A DNA stretch of 64,000 nucleotides from Balaenoptera acutorostrata (lineage: Eukaryota > Chordata > Mammalia > Artiodactyla > Balaenopteridae), in NCBI RefSeq assembly GCF_949987535.1, contig NC_080074.1:24387268-24451267 (forward strand), given 5' to 3'. The translations under genes and the position numbers were made by a program. The first letter of the stretch is position 1. Each line of letters opens with the position of its first letter. Under the pieces are notes generated by a model. That model was not told the DNA's origin. It did not search any database and saw nothing but the letters and a program-made list of their open reading frames with translations. Of this stretch, positions 1 through 14,504 are shown one piece after another.

Positions 1-1953
1 AGAATACTTAAGCAAACACTGAGTTCTTGAACAAAAGTATCCTTTCTATAAATGTAAAACTGGAAAGTTCAATAAAATAAAATTATACAAAAGGTTTTCT
101 CTAGCTATATGATCGACTATTGTTGGAGTAGCTTCTGCATCATTTTGGCATAAATATGTTAAAACGTGAGATTTCATCTCTTCACTGACCTAAGACTTTT
201 AGTACTTTCTGAATCCAAGGTTACAGTCAGTTTGATACAAAGAACATCTAGGATGGACCAAAAATTATTTATCAACAAAAAGCTTATAGAAGAGACAAAG
301 CATATAGCTATGAAACAATTAGAAAATATTTTGAAAATAACAGTGTTACTATGTGTAGTACAATCATAGAGTAAAAGAATGGGTCACAAAAATATTCACC
401 ATAATTTCTCTGGTGTTTCCCAAGTCCTCAGGTTTGGTCGTTTTTCCTCATAACTATAACAAACATATAAACACATATTTTAGAATATGCATAAATATTC
501 TTCAGCTTTATCAATGCTAGTGGCCCAACCGCTGCCCTGGGACTTAACACCCTGTAGTCTTGTAAGAACTGCAAAAATTGAGAATAAGACAGGTAAAGTT
601 CCATGGCACATATTGGTAGCTCAACAAACATTGTTTGCTATGATGATTTTTATTTCTTTCTGCTATCAGGGAAACTTGTTCATTCGTTTAACAAATACTA
701 CTGTGCTCCTCCTATGTGCTAGATAGGCTGCTTGGTACAATGCTTGCTGAGGGGGACAGAAGATGAATAAATGGATATGGTTCCTAAACAGACATGAGCC
801 GGTGTCCTTGTTTTAAAGGTTTTTTTTCAGAGAAAGTAATTCTATAATCCTTTTTTTAGCGATGTTTTCCAGGTCCACCATAGCTTATTTCAACACCTTA
901 AAATACTTATACCTTTGTTTTTTATTTCTATTAGCTCTCAAAAAACATAGTCATACCCTTTACATGCATTAAGCTTATGACATGTGTGCATGTTTTTTGT
1001 TTGTTTTTAAAATACCTTTTAGGTTATATACAGCAAGGCAGAATAACAGAAAAATTAACACTTGTCCTAGTTTAAGCCTAACCATTAAGAAGCTTAGGAT
1101 AAAAAGGAAACTGGTTTGATTTTAAATTTAGGCTACATAAGTCATATCAGAAACAACCTGCCCAGCAGGTGTGCTGGGGGTTAATGCCATAGCTTTGGGT
1201 TTAAGAACAAGTACTATTAACTTTTTAAAAGGTTTCACAAAACCAGCACCTCCAAAGTAATAAAATTGGTCTTAATTCTTCTTAGTGTTTGTGCAGCTGC
1301 AGAATTTTTCATTTTTTCTCAAAATACTTCTACTTCATCAGCAACAGATGAATTCATTAACTTCATTATTAATTCAAACGATTTTTTCATTTTTGTAAGC
1401 CCCAAGGTTGCCTCACTAAGATCAGCATTCTCTCTGCATGCATAAAACGTAATCAATCTCTATTATAGTCATGAAAATGGTATTTGTCACTTTGCTGAGA
1501 AAAAAAAATCAATGTATCTTCCAAGGCTGAGCAGGAATTTAATGCAGTGAATTGAAGACTGTTAGAGAAATTTAGCTTGCCAGGAGTTTAGGACAAGCTA
1601 ATCGAAATCTGGAAAATTCACAGAAGATTAGCCAATGAAATACATAGATATGCCATAGAAATTAATATTTAGGTAAAAGAATAACCTGTCATCTCCAATC
1701 CTGACGAGAAAATGGATTTAGACAGGTGAATCTCCAAGGGGTCGCCACTTTAAAAAACAAAAGTGAAATCATACACCAAGAAAACATTCCTTGAACATGG
1801 TTGATAAATAAGAAAGGTTTCATTCTCTTTTCCTATAAAATTTACCAGGTAAAGAGATACTTTCAGAGTTGCAAAATTGTAAGAAACCTTAAAGCCAAGA
1901 AACCTATAGAGATATTATCATTAGAAATACACTGGCTCTGGGGTTAAAAAAAA

Positions 1954-2060
1954 ATTTTTTTTAATTGAAGTATAGTTGATATACAATATTATGTAAGTTA
2001 CAGGTGCACAATGTTGTGATTCACAATTTTTATTGAGCTTTTAAATTATTGCAGTGGTTA
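1954..2060 (-). mobile_element. L1 3'-end fragment
   Basis: A T-run followed by TTAATTGAAGTATAGTTGAT and CAATATTATGTAAGTTACAG is the minus-orientation 3' end of a cetartiodactyl-type L1. Only about 100 bases are recognisable. Confidence 0.75.
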
Positions 2061-2721
2061 ACTATGGAGCAAAAACGGTGTTGCAGAGTTGGGGAATCAG
2101 AAGCACATCTTGCCTGTCTTCCACTCAGAGAGGACCCCTGACCCTGATCTTCCAACTTTTGCTGAGTGACCTTCAGCAAAGAGGAAGCTTGACCCTTGAC
2201 CACCACTTGTCAACAGAATAACTCTTCTAAATAGAAAATTCGCTGTCTTGAGCTGAAATCTACTTTTTAAAAAACTGCCACTCTTTGTTTCTAGTCGTAT
2301 ATTTGGAAAAATGTAAAGTCAGTCTTTGCCTTTCCTTTGAATCGACCCCTTAAATGCTTAATGTCAGCTGTCGCTTCTTCCGGCCCTTTTCATCTCTGGA
2401 CATAACCTATCTAGTTTCTTCACCCATTTCTCCTAGCACACCATTTACCATACACATGGTTTCAGAAAATTCATGGCATTGCCTTCCCAAGTCACTCCAA
2501 TTTATCGATATCCCTTTTAATTGGTATCACCAAAAATAAAGTATGTTTATTTAAAGTATAAAACAAGTATGTTCAATAAGCATAAAATACATTAGAACCC
2601 TGTTTGCTATAGTTGGAAACTGCAATATAAAAGCAAATTCCCTCCTTCCTTCTCTCTCACAGTAGCTTCATTGGATTTGTTTTGGGTTGAGTTCATGATC
2701 AATTAGAAGCGAAGTTCTACG

Positions 2722-2815
2722 AAGGCAGGACATCCTGTCTGTTTTGTTTACTGCTCCATCCTCAGCACTGAGAACACAGTATGCACTCAATAAATATTTG
2801 GTAAATGAATGTTGT
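2722..2815 (+). mobile_element. L2 3'-end fragment
   Basis: GCAGGACATCCTGTCTGTTT is followed by AGTATGCACTCAATAAATAT and TTGGTAAATGAATG, the L2 tail. Confidence 0.65.
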
Positions 2816-3164
2816 GAACAAAGCAGCCATTTAAAGCTGCTACATCTTTCCTTACTTGCACTGTTGACAAGCCAGGTCCCTTCCATTCTGTACTCATGAA
2901 ACTGATTTTTAAAAATCTAAACATAGAGCTTTGTATCTGCTGAGTATTCTCTTGGTTTTGATCACATCTTGCAATAGCTAAAATGATATTCAAATGCATA
3001 TACATGAACAAAAGATGACTATAAAGCAATGGCTCTGGTTAGCCTATGAATCAATGGATTCAAAGCCATTTTGTCATTGTCACGCCCCATAGTTTTCAAC
3101 TACAAAGTGGATATCTTTCTATAGGTTACTTTATTCCATTTTTAATCCTGCTATAATTAGTTAT

Positions 3165-3310
3165 TACATTTACTCTTCAAAATGACACTTATCGTTTCCT
3201 ACATGAGACAACTGAAGCAATTTGCCCTGGTTCACACCATAAGTAAATTCCGGGGTCAGGATTCAAATTCAGGTACCTCAGGACAAAATCCTATATGTTT
3301 TTCACTATTC
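3165..3310 (-). mobile_element. MIR SINE fragment
   Basis: CATGAGACAACTGAAGCAAT, TTTGCCCTGGTTCACACC and GGGGTCAGGATTCAAATTCA follow the reverse-complement MIR in order. Confidence 0.6.
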
Positions 3311-4534
3311 CATGCTCTCCTTCTTTGGAAAATTGAAAGATAATGTGAAAGGGAAAAATGGCAACGAATTTCTAAAGAGAAACCCTCTAGAATAATTTGT
3401 ATATTCCTGATAATGAGGAGAAGTATGATTTCCCAAAGAGTTTATTGTAAGTTCTCAGTAGAAAACAATTCTACTTAAGATAATTTCCCTTCTCCGCTCT
3501 AGAGTTTCAATTAGAGATCAAAATAATAAAATAAACTTCAAATTTGAAATTTATGTCAAATTTTGAATTTCATTCTGTACGAATGAAGAAGCTGATAGAG
3601 ATTGGAAACAATAAAAAAGTTTACAAGAGGAGAAATAAGATCCCAATCATGGACTCCATGTGAATAAATTCTGCTTGCACAATCTCAAATCAACTGTTAA
3701 ATTTAACTTTTAAAAAGTGTGCATAAAAAAAATTTCACCACATCTACTTGTGTGGTGGGAGTAGGGCAAAATAAACTAGTGATAAATTGAATTTTTTAAA
3801 AAAATTTGACCATTTTGGTGGGTGTCACATAGAGTAAACACGCATGACAAATGTTTCCATCACTTACTGGGTTTCTGGAAGTAACTCCCTATGTAATAAA
3901 AGATCAAGGCAGTTTTGACCAATGAATTCAAACAATGCCAATTTAGTGAAAAATATTCCCCTTAAATAGGCTAAGATTCTACTGAGACAAACTGGACAAT
4001 CATTTGTTTGAATAACGGCATTACGACCATGCAATGTACCAAGCCTTGAAAATTCAGTTTCTTAGAAAATACAAGCACATGATGGTTTCATCTTCACTTC
4101 CAACAGATTTGTGGATACTCAATTCATTTTTATGACTTGTTCAATTACAAAGTAAATAAGTGACTCATAGAAATCACCTATTAGATGGCAATGATGAAAA
4201 CCAAAGATTTTATTTTCTCTACGGCTTTAACCTGCCCCTCTCTGGTTTTCATGAATAGGATTTTTTAATGCCTCCATCTGTTATTGGCACTCTCAGAAAA
4301 TGTTTCTCATAGTTCAACTGTAACTTTCACCAAAATTACAAAGTTGCTTTATTTCTGAGGTCACCAAACAAATCAAGTTAATTAAATGTATTTGTTTGAT
4401 TCCCACATGGCAGATCACTAGATCTTAAGAGACAGTTAATCCAAGTCTTGTGTAAATATGTCTCCTCCATTATAAGTCTCAGAGTGTAAATGTGCTCATG
4501 TTAACTGAGCTATTCGCAATAATTAATTTACTCA

Positions 4535-4660
4535 GCAAATCTCTGGTCACCCACTCTGTGTCAAACACTTCACTAGATTATGGGGATTTGAAGAAATAAG
4601 GCATAATCCCTTTCCTTCAGGTAGGTACAGTCTAGTGGGTAAGACATAAACATGAGCGTA
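4535..4660 (-). mobile_element. L2 3'-end fragment
   Basis: The reverse-complement L2 tail is visible: CACTCTGTGTCAAACACTTC, then CCCTTTCCTTCAGGTAGG and ACAGTCTAGTGGGTAAGAC. Confidence 0.6.
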
Positions 4661-6249
4661 AACTTTCAACACAGCGGGGTAAATATAGCATTACAGAGAA
4701 ACATGTAAGTTCACAGATGTCACCGGTAACCAGAAATGTGACTATCACACAATAGGCACTCAATAGATATTTGTTGACTACAGGAACACGTGAATGAATC
4801 AGGTTGCACTAGGAACAAAGAGAAGAGTCACCTACGTCAAGCTAGGGCACTTGTGCTGGGGACTGGAGTGATGGATAAGGATGAGATGCTTGATTCAACT
4901 TATATTTGCTTCTGTAATATTCCGACCTCATTTAGTAAGGGGGGGGGGGAGGAAGGGAAAGGTAGTGAGAGAAGGTAAAACCATCTTAATTGTCCATCTA
5001 AGAGGATTTTATTATAAGATGATTTCTCCTAAATTTCAGGCTCTCAGCCTGAGCCTTGGAGGAAAGCAGTTCTTTTTATGCTGATTACATTGTGGCCCTA
5101 AGATATAAAGTAACATATTTGGATTTAAGTGGTTGAGAGCAGAATCAGACCAGCAAGTTCGGTATATAGTCCAATTTGTCACACCCTAGAGAATGTAATA
5201 ATGAAAGAGCTTTTTCTATTTGAAGGCAGACTTCAACAAATTTCTGTGACAGTAAATTGAAGGTTTGACTTAAGATGCCAACAGAAGAGAGGAACTCTAG
5301 TATCAGCTGTATGCCTACAGTGGAATCTTCCTAAATAAATTTATAATTATCCTTTCTCAAAGGTGTATCTTTATTATCCCTTACTAACTAGAATGCAAGT
5401 GAGAATTCAAGGAATTTCAAAGATACCTGTTGAGACAAAGTAATGATGGTCTCCCGGTTAAAATCCTATTCAAAGGATGAACTTTCTGAGAACTCATTTT
5501 ACTACAAAAGCTCAAGAAAATTAAGCCAATGAGTCTAGGTTTCCTCCACTTATGCCACCTTACACAACGATGAATCTAGTAAAGAAGACAAGCTGATTCC
5601 TGTCTAAATATTTGTCTTCTTTTAAAGCTGAGTTGAATAAATTAAGTCTTTCTGCCTAAACCTCCAAGATTGTGGTAAAAATAGAAGCAATGTTACAAAA
5701 CTTGATTATTTAGTCTCTCCCACCCTACATAACTACATGACCACGTTCAGACTTCTATATTTTGCCCTACTGTTCTTCTGTCATAACCCTGGATCAATTT
5801 CTAACTTGGGGTAATTTAACTAACAGCTCTTCTCTATTCCTGCTCCAAAGCTAGTCAGTGATGCTCAAAACACTTCCAGCACTGGGCAGATTGATGCCAC
5901 TACAAAGGGGTGACTTCAGAAACCCCTTCACTTACACCTACTCACCTCTCTGTCCTAGTCCTCCAGGCAGCTGTTAAAAACCTTTACTATTCTTCTTGTC
6001 AACTGTCAGCTGACTACCTTGCTTCACTTCCTAAAGAATAAAAGAGCCAAAAGGTAGAAACCTCTTAATTTTACCATTTGACAATTGTCTTGAGCTTCTT
6101 TTCTCCTCTCTGGGAGGAGAGAGGTATACATCTTCCTTTCCAAGGTCCCCCTTCCAGGTGGATTGTATCCTCTTCCGTCTCCACCAGGAGTTGCTCCATT
6201 AGGTAATCTGTTTCTCTTTCACTACAAACGTCTCTCACTACAAATGTTC

Positions 6250-7775
6250 TCAAATCCCTTACTTTCTCAAGAGTCTTCCTTTGATCCTACCAGTACTTGT
6301 AGCTACCATTCCATCTCCCTCCTTTCCTTCAACACCAAATGTGTAGAAAATGTAGGCTGCTTTGCCTTTACTGGCTCAACTTCCTCAAGTTATATTTATT
6401 ATTCCACCCCTTATAATATGGCTTACGTTCCCACTAATTCAGTCTTTTTGAGATGGCCATAAACTTCCTTATTGCTAACCAAAGGCTGATGCTTAACCTC
6501 CATCCTACTTGGCAGCTTAGTGAAATGTGGCACCAGTAGGATTCCCTTCTGATCAAAATCCATTCTTCCCTAAGTCTTCCCTGGCTTCATTCTGTCTCCT
6601 TTGACAGACTCTTCCATTCTACTCATCCTTTAAATGTGAGCCAGTTTGCTAAGTTTCCAGCTGTGGTACTCTTCCATGCTTTCATCCCTTCCCCTAGACT
6701 GGGGGTTTGGGGGAAAGGTACTCACCTGTTACATAAATACTACAAACACTTGCCTGCCTCAAGAGGTACAAATAAGAATGAAACAGTCACAACTCTTTTG
6801 AGTTCCACACCCACATTACTAATCTCTGGAGATCTCTACTAGGATTCTTTTCAAGTATTTCAAATTTAATATTTATTTCCCTCCCCATCCCCAGGAAATT
6901 TTTCTCTTCCAGTATTAACCGTAATGGCATTATTATCCATTATAGTCTTCTAAACCAGAATATTCAATGCCATCCTTAAAGGTCCCCTCTCTCTGTCCCA
7001 TCACATTCAATTGGTCACTAACTTTTATCAGTACTAACTCAGAAATGTTTGTTGTATCTAGCCTTTTTTTCTTCATTTCATCATTATGCTTAAAATCAGC
7101 TCTTTATTATTTGGGCATCTAGAAAATGATAAAATCTTCCTTATCTTTCCCTCTTGTTTATCCTTTTAGCCAGTATATGTATTTTTCCACAGTTGGCAGA
7201 GTTAACTATCTTAAATATAATAGTAATAATAACAACAACTAAGCATTTCAAATCACAAGCCTGTTTAAAAAACAAAAATGCAATCATATACATTGGCTGA
7301 CTATTTTCTACAAGATTAAAAATTCAGATTCCTTTTGTTTGCATTCAGAGCTCATCGCCATCTGGCTTCATCACATCTTCCTAATTCATTACCTCTCTTT
7401 CTTCACATGTACATACACTCCAAGCTTCACCATATTGAAATTCCCACCAGAATTGTGAGGTACCTTTGCAGGTGTTATTTTTTCTCTGCCTAGAATGCTT
7501 TCCCCCAATGTCTGCATTCTGCATCTTTTAGTAAATAGCTTGAATTTCATCTTCTTAGGTAAAACCTTTCCCAGTTACCTCATAGAGTTACTGAAACCAA
7601 CTAAACCTTCTCTAATTCCTTGTGTGGCAATGTATCCATTTTCCTGTCACCCTGACTTGACAATGAAGTCCTTTAGGACAGATAATTTATCTCACTTATC
7701 TCTATATCTCTAGAGCCTAGCAGAGCACCTGGATTATAGAAAGTAGTCAGTAAATATCAAGTTAATAAATTTTTT
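6250..7775 (+). mobile_element. L2 LINE remnant, plus orientation
   Basis: The 3' part is clear: TGCCTAGAATGCTTTCCCCC, then GGACAGATAATTTATCTCAC, and CCTAGCAGAGCACCTGG followed by a CAGTAAATATC tail. Upstream, CTTCCTTATTGCTAACCAAA and nearby text resemble L2 ORF2, though the middle is diverged. Small plus frames here (6163-6462, 7495-7713) are relics. Confidence 0.7.
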
Positions 7776-9899
7776 GATACATACATGTTTTACATTAATC
7801 ACTGAAAATTGATGATGGGAATTCAGATAGGAAAAGAAACTCACCATTATTTTCATTTCAGTATGTCTCCCATTTTAAACACAAAGATTACTTTTACAAA
7901 TTAGGTAAATAGCTTATAAAGACAGTAGATTTTTAAGCCATTTTATAAACTATATTTATGGGACAAATTTAGACAGTAAACAAGATTGCTTGATAACTAA
8001 TACATCACTGTCAATTATATTACAATATAAAATCTTATGTAGTCATATATGTTTATATTTTTCAGTCTACCTATCTAATTTATATATATTGAGAATATAA
8101 TTTACCACTAAATGTATCCACAGTAACTATAATGGCCACTTATATTAAAATAAATATTTTTAGTAATAAAATGACTTCATATATACAGAAGTCAATAAAT
8201 ATTATAAATGGTTCACACCTTCATGTATTAAATTTATTGTGTATTTATCCTCTTGATGATGTATAAGAAAATAAACTGCTTTTCAGGTACCTAGATCATA
8301 TAATATTTTCTTTCTGTCCTATCAGAAAATTTACAAATCAAACTTTTAACTTTTTTTGGCAATAAGATCTATATAGGTAGAATTATTCTTAAATTCATTT
8401 CAAAAACTCTGTCATGGCAGTGATATCAAAACTTAAATCCAATTCTGAAATTTTTCTTTGTATTATATTGAAATCTCTAGAAGAATAAAAATAAGTAATC
8501 TTAGTAAAATGGGAGCCACCTGTGTATTATCCACCCATTATCAATGTGCAACAGCAACTATGTACATTTTGTTAGCTGATGGGTCAAAAGAATGACAGGG
8601 TTAGTAATATGTGGCATTGTCACCATATATACTTTTGGTTTTCATGAAAGGAACCACACTAAGAAGCTTGAAATATTCATTACTGCAGAAGACAAGTATT
8701 ACTCTCAGTTTCCACTGTAAACCTTTTCAGTTTTTGTTGTCATATCCAAGCATTTGCTGTATTACAGTAGAAGAAATCCAAACACAGTCCTATGCAGCTG
8801 TCAATTTTTCTTTAAACTTTTGACAAAACCCGAATTCTTTGCAAGCATTCATTTAGAAGATTTGTATTCATCACTGATTACCTAGGCATTCTTAACTCAG
8901 AACTGTCTCTACACTAACCTGTGATTCTATAAGCATAATAATAGGAGTTAAGTACTAATATTTTCCTGATTGTTTGTTGAGTACCTTAAGGAAAACCATT
9001 ACATTGATTTTGCCTTAGACACCTCTAAATAATTTGTACAATCTGACAACCAAATTTCACCTATTTCAAAGTATAAATCCCAGAGAGAAAATGAGAACCT
9101 AATATTTTCCAATTAAAATCTTTCATAAGGCATCAACAGCAAAGTGAAATAAAAATGAACATAACATGAAGATTAAAATGAGATGCTCTCAAACAGGGGT
9201 GACCAAGGTTTCCAGGAAGGTAATCCTTCTTATATTTACTTCCTTTACCATTTCCTTCTCTAATCTTAGCAAGTAAGTCCAAGGGTTATTTGCCATGTTT
9301 CCAAAGGGTAGAACTCAGTATAGCAGTAAGTGAAAATAAGGCACCTATTTTCCTATCCTCATATCCTGGATATAAAACAAACTGAAGTCTGAAACCATAT
9401 GTATTAGGATATCCAAGATACGGTGAAAGAAAATATAAAAATAAATATAAGTGACCACTTTTAACAAATGTAATTTTGTCTAAGAACTTTTTCTTCATGT
9501 TTCTAAAACGACATACAATACTCAGAGTCTTTTTTTGGGAATACAAAAGCCACAGATAAAAGCTGGGGGTTTATGATATCACACCCATTACACATGAAGG
9601 TTATTGTGCTAATAATACTTTTAGGGCAATATTTTAATATTATAATGAAAATGCTAACATAAAATAAGAAGTATATTTTAGGAAATATAGTCTTTGAAAT
9701 TTGGACTAACCTAATCATTAAAGTGTATGTGTCTGTGCCTTCTTAATCAGGTATTTACGTCTACTTTCATTGGGCTTGAGGTTTAATATAGTTTAATAAG
9801 ACAGGGCTATACTAATAAATGATTAACAAGATCCACATTTCTTGCTCAGCTTAAGAAAATTTCTGAAAGTCCATTAAAAATAACTACAAGCTGTGCAAT

Positions 9900-10200
9900 T
9901 GCATATTTGTGGTTCTAAAGAACACTGAGAGCTGACAGTTAATAAAATGGGTTCAGAAGGCTCAATGTACATGGAAAAAGGCAGAGCTGGCTCTGAGTAA
10001 GATGTAAAGAATAAGCAGTAGAACAGAAAGAAGGGATCAGGTGGGATGAGTGAAGAAGAAGACAAAACAAGAGAAAGTAGATTTTGAGTTTGATGTATGT
10101 GATGGAACTACCTGAAGATCTTGAGCAAGAGAGTGACATATTCAATACAGAAGTCAGGAAATATGACTCTGAAGGCTGCAATGGGTTTTACAGAAGGGAA
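9900..10200 (-). mobile_element. Possible diverged L2 fragment
   Basis: GAGCAAGAGAGTGACATATT resembles the reverse complement of an L2 internal stretch (the part reading GAGTGACATGATC in intact copies). The match is partial. Confidence 0.35.
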
Positions 10201-10904
10201 AAATGATGAAAGAGTAAGCAAATTGTCTTAGCAGTCTACTGACAAGGAACATAAAGACTGCCATTTATATCATTCAGTATTCTAGCGTAGTATTCTTTCT
10301 TTGTGCACCAAAGAATATGGCTAACTTATATGACATTGACATTAATTTCAGATGATTAGGGATGTATTTACTCTCCATTATTCATTTAAACCTGATGTCA
10401 CAGTCCCCAGGTCAGAATTCACAGCTCTTGTGTGTGTGTGTGTTGGAGGGGGAGGGAGGTTTGTTTCACATTGACACACAGGGGTCCATTGTTGAATATT
10501 TGAACTAGTCACCAACTAGCTTCACATAAACATCTGAATTTCCAACTTTACAATCAGAAGATCTTTAAAAAATTTAGAAGTTAAAATTGAAAGACCCGGC
10601 ATTGCTGTATTTTTATATTAACAATACATTGTCTTGGTTTTCAGACAGGGCATGCCTTTTCCATTTTGCTGCAGTTCCCACTATTCTATATCATTGCCCT
10701 GACTGAGCTCCCTTCAGTATTAATGTGAAGGGGTGGCTCATTTGAGTTCACAAATCTTAGATCTAGGTCTTCCAAAATGGATTTATGTTTTGAAACCATT
10801 TTTCCCAAATAGTTTCTCTTGCCACGTAAAGTATTAATCAACAAAATCTATCATCATATATATTCACTGCTTATAAAGAATTTTCATATATTAATATGAT
10901 ACAC

Positions 10905-11040
10905 ACAGTCATCCCATAAGCTAGGCAAAGTACCGATCACATCCACCATTTTACAGATGAGAGAAAAGAAGTTGTGAGAAACCAAGAGACATACCTAAGC
11001 TGACCCTTGGTAAGTGTCCGAGTTGACATTAGGTCTTAGA
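10905..11040 (-). mobile_element. MIR SINE fragment
   Basis: CACCATTTTACAGATGAGAG and then CATACCTAAGCTGACCC match the reverse-complement MIR core. Confidence 0.55.
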
Positions 11041-11054
11041 TCTTTCATCTTCTA

Positions 11055-11500
11055 GTAATTGGTCTTCCCACTCCTCCAAGCTCCCAGGGGTATATTCCAA
11101 TTCATATATTCTGGGATTTACAGAATCTACCCTATTATGAAACCCACTCCCATCTCTCATATTTGCTCAACATTTTTTCCCCACTCCATCCTACCCCTGG
11201 ACTCCACATTTCACCCAATCTTAGCCTCTATTCACAACTGGCTAGCTTCAATTGCTATTTCAGCTCCAAACTAAAACCTCACTTCCCGAGGAAACTTTCT
11301 CAGATACCCCAAGACTTGGATATATTTCCTCACCAGTTAGACCCATTATACCCTCTACCTACCTTGTTGTCACATGCTTAACACTGGATGAGTATCTGTC
11401 TCCCTGTTTGGACCTTAAGTGCTACAGGATAGGAAGTAGTGTTTCTCATTCACCGCCATGTCTCCAATCCCTAGAAGCACTGTCTGGCACATGTAAAGGC
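11055..11500 (+). mobile_element. L2 LINE fragment
   Basis: Text such as CTCACTTCCCGAGGAAACTT, GGACCTTAAGTGCTACAGGA and CACTGTCTGGCACATG follows the L2 3' region in order. The small plus-strand frames at 11059-11530 fall inside it. Confidence 0.65.
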
Positions 11501-12629
11501 CTGGTGCCAAGTTTGTGGTTTTGTGTTTGAAAATAGTGTTTTAATTATATCAGTCTAACTTAATAAATGAACAGCGACTGACATTTATCGCATTTTCTAC
11601 CAACTTCTTCAGATATTCAGATGTCTTTATTCATGTCAGAACAGCAGGATTCTGGATGGGAATACAGTATGTGTCTGTTCAAAAATAGGATACTGGGATT
11701 ACTCTGGCCACTTTCTTGACACGTATAAGGATGTGTTACCTTCACACTTTAGCCGACATATACCGTAGTAGTGGCACCCCTTATCAATGACCCTTAAAGT
11801 CTGTGTGGCCTCACCCAGTGTCTAGTTTGTAGCCAAGCATTCTGAGGCAGCCCATTTGGCTCACTTGGGCAAATTTTCCTGTTGTTTAATATAATCTTTT
11901 TTCTTTGTTGGCTTTGTCTAAGTTGCCAGTTAGCAATGCATGGTGACAGCCGTTATTCTTAAAAGTGCTTATTTACTTTTTTAAAAGCACCACACTTTTC
12001 CCCTGGAATTCTCAAAAAAAAAAAAAAAAAGGGCGGGGGTGATGTTTTAAAACATTCTCTAATCTCCCTTTGGGTTTACTCATTTTCTTTTCTTTTCTTT
12101 TTTTTTAAACAAAAGCCTCTGTTTGGTCAAGGTTCCCATAACTAAAATTGATTAAGTATAAGCTTATTTTTTTTAAAAATTAAATGTTATCTTAGGTATG
12201 CTTTGTCTCGTAGATCTTTGAGGCAAGGCTAAAGTCCTATTTAACAGTTAGGAACTCATTAACTACTAATGAATTTTATCATAGGGGAAGAAGGAAATAA
12301 AAATCATCAGCAGATGGTGAGTTTCTGAAACTAGAAGAAAGCTGCTGGCAATCAATATGGCAAAGACAATCAGTAGGGAGATATTGAAAGCATAAATAAA
12401 ATGTTGCTTTTAGCCACTCTAATTTTTAGCTATAGTCCAGACACAAGGAATATGATGTGGAGAAGCAGAGAAACAACATAAAATATTCCATAAAAACAGT
12501 AGTTCCACTGGGAGACTTATTAATAAGAGTCCTAAGAAAACATGTCATGAATGAAAACCCAAGGAAAGTCACACTGCACAAAAATATTGATATAAGTGTT
12601 TACCATTATTAAATTTAAAACTCTTCTTG

Positions 12630-12895
12630 ACTTTTCCATATCTAGGCTGCATGTCACTCATTTTGTGAAGCACTTTCTGATTCCACAGCTCGAGTTTGTC
12701 ACTTCTCTTAAATTCATAGGCCAGTCAATCTCTATTTATTGTAGCAAGTGCTACAATGCTCTAAATCTATCTCTGCATCCCTGTGCATCCCCAACCAGGC
12801 TGGAAATTCTTTGAAGGTGGAACCAAGTCTTCATAAATGTATCTCCCATAGGACCTGGCACATGGTAGGTACTCCATAAATGAATGATCAGTGTA
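12630..12895 (+). mobile_element. L2 LINE 3' fragment
   Basis: GAAGCACTTTCTGATTCCAC leads to AATTCTTTGAAGGTGGAACC and then GACCTGGCACATGGTAGGTA with a CATAAATGAATGA tail, the L2 3' end. Confidence 0.7.
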
Positions 12896-14504
12896 TGAAT
12901 GTTTGCAGCAAATCTGAATAACAGATTAGATATCAAGGTAGGGCACTGCTTAAGGACAAGAATGGAGCTTCATTTGAATTTCAGGGTACTAAGGTCGCCA
13001 ATGCCATGGTCAGCAAAGGGCTCCATTATAAGCACAAATAAAGATCCTCTGTATATTCTGCCATTATTTTTACCTCCACTGATTGCAGAGAGTTGGTGAC
13101 GCAATTTAACACAATGATTGATCCAAACAGATCCTCGAATCTAGCACCTCTTCTGAGAAGTTAAAGCCCAATTAAGATTAACCATAACCGGCACTAATAC
13201 CATGTAAACACAGCATTCCAAACATCAGTCATATGCTTGGAGGGGTGGGACAGGAATCAGACGAAAGCTAAGCTTTGTCTTGAAATCCAGGATACGATGA
13301 TGCTAAATAAACATCAAAAATAGCGACTCTGACATTTTCTGTTTATTAAGCCTTTTCCCCTCATCTATTTCCCGCAGATACTTCTACAGATGGCTGTGGA
13401 GACAGGCACCTGCTGCAGACCCTGTTCTCCCCTGGGAAACATGTGTTCACTGTTTTTCATGGCCATTCTATTTTAAGACTTGCTTTCAGGAATGCCAAAA
13501 AAGGGACCGCTGCTAAGCTAACTTGCTCTGCCCAGCAAGAAGCAGGTGACACGCATTTCTCTAGTCACTGTGGGAACTAACCAGAAATGTTTGCTTTGCT
13601 GGCTTTGTTATCATACTTCTTTTAATTTCTTTCACCTACTTGAATACAGTGGGAGAGAATATTAATTAATCAATACAACAATGAACCTGTCCTCTGGAGA
13701 GAAAGTGATATACCTGCAATATAGTGTTATCTCTATTATATCAAATAGGCTAATTTACAGTGGTCTACATTTCTCAGTTATGTAGGTTACAAGAGGATAG
13801 GCCTTCACATAATAGCCATAATCTATACAAAATTAATTTAGTTCCTGTGGGTACATTGTTAAGATGTTCTATTTAACTTCAGTTAGATAAAAAACACAAA
13901 AAATAGGGCCCCTGACTTTTAACTTGTAACTGTGTTTTAGTATATTTCCAACATGGGTATTATTCAAGGCCTCATGGGTAAATATTGAAATTAAATCTAT
14001 GGCTACAAGATTTTTGTTAATGAGTGAGGAAACTGCCTTATCTTCATATTCCAAAGGCCTAAAGCAGCATTCCTCAAAGCACTGTCAATGCATTGGTGCT
14101 GGTACAAGCAGTTTTGTTATTGGTCCACCATGAGATATCACAGAAACTGTGAGCAAGCATTTAGAAGCGCCTATAGCCATGTGAGAGTGATTTTATGTTT
14201 GCTGAATCTAATAATAAAAAATTGTGTTTTATATGTCTTTTCTAATTTTATTTTTCCAGTAATTCAATTCCATCCTATTTTATGAAAGTATTAATCCACA
14301 TCAGATTGTAAATTAAGAAGGGAAAAAAGGTCCTTTTTGAGAATGAGTACACTCAGAATGGCAGGGATGCCTTGTGTTCAGGGTCAGGCCAACCTGGAGG
14401 AGATTCCAGTGCTTCCACACAGAGCCACGGGGACAAGTTGTTTCAACCCACTGTGTCTCAACAGCTTCACCTGCAAGATGCACATCATGCTGTTTATATC
14501 CCAG

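Noticed and set aside
13869..14054. Minus-strand frame of 61 codons that looks fairly protein-like
   Set aside because: No usable donor, and entering from the nearest acceptor gives a stop.
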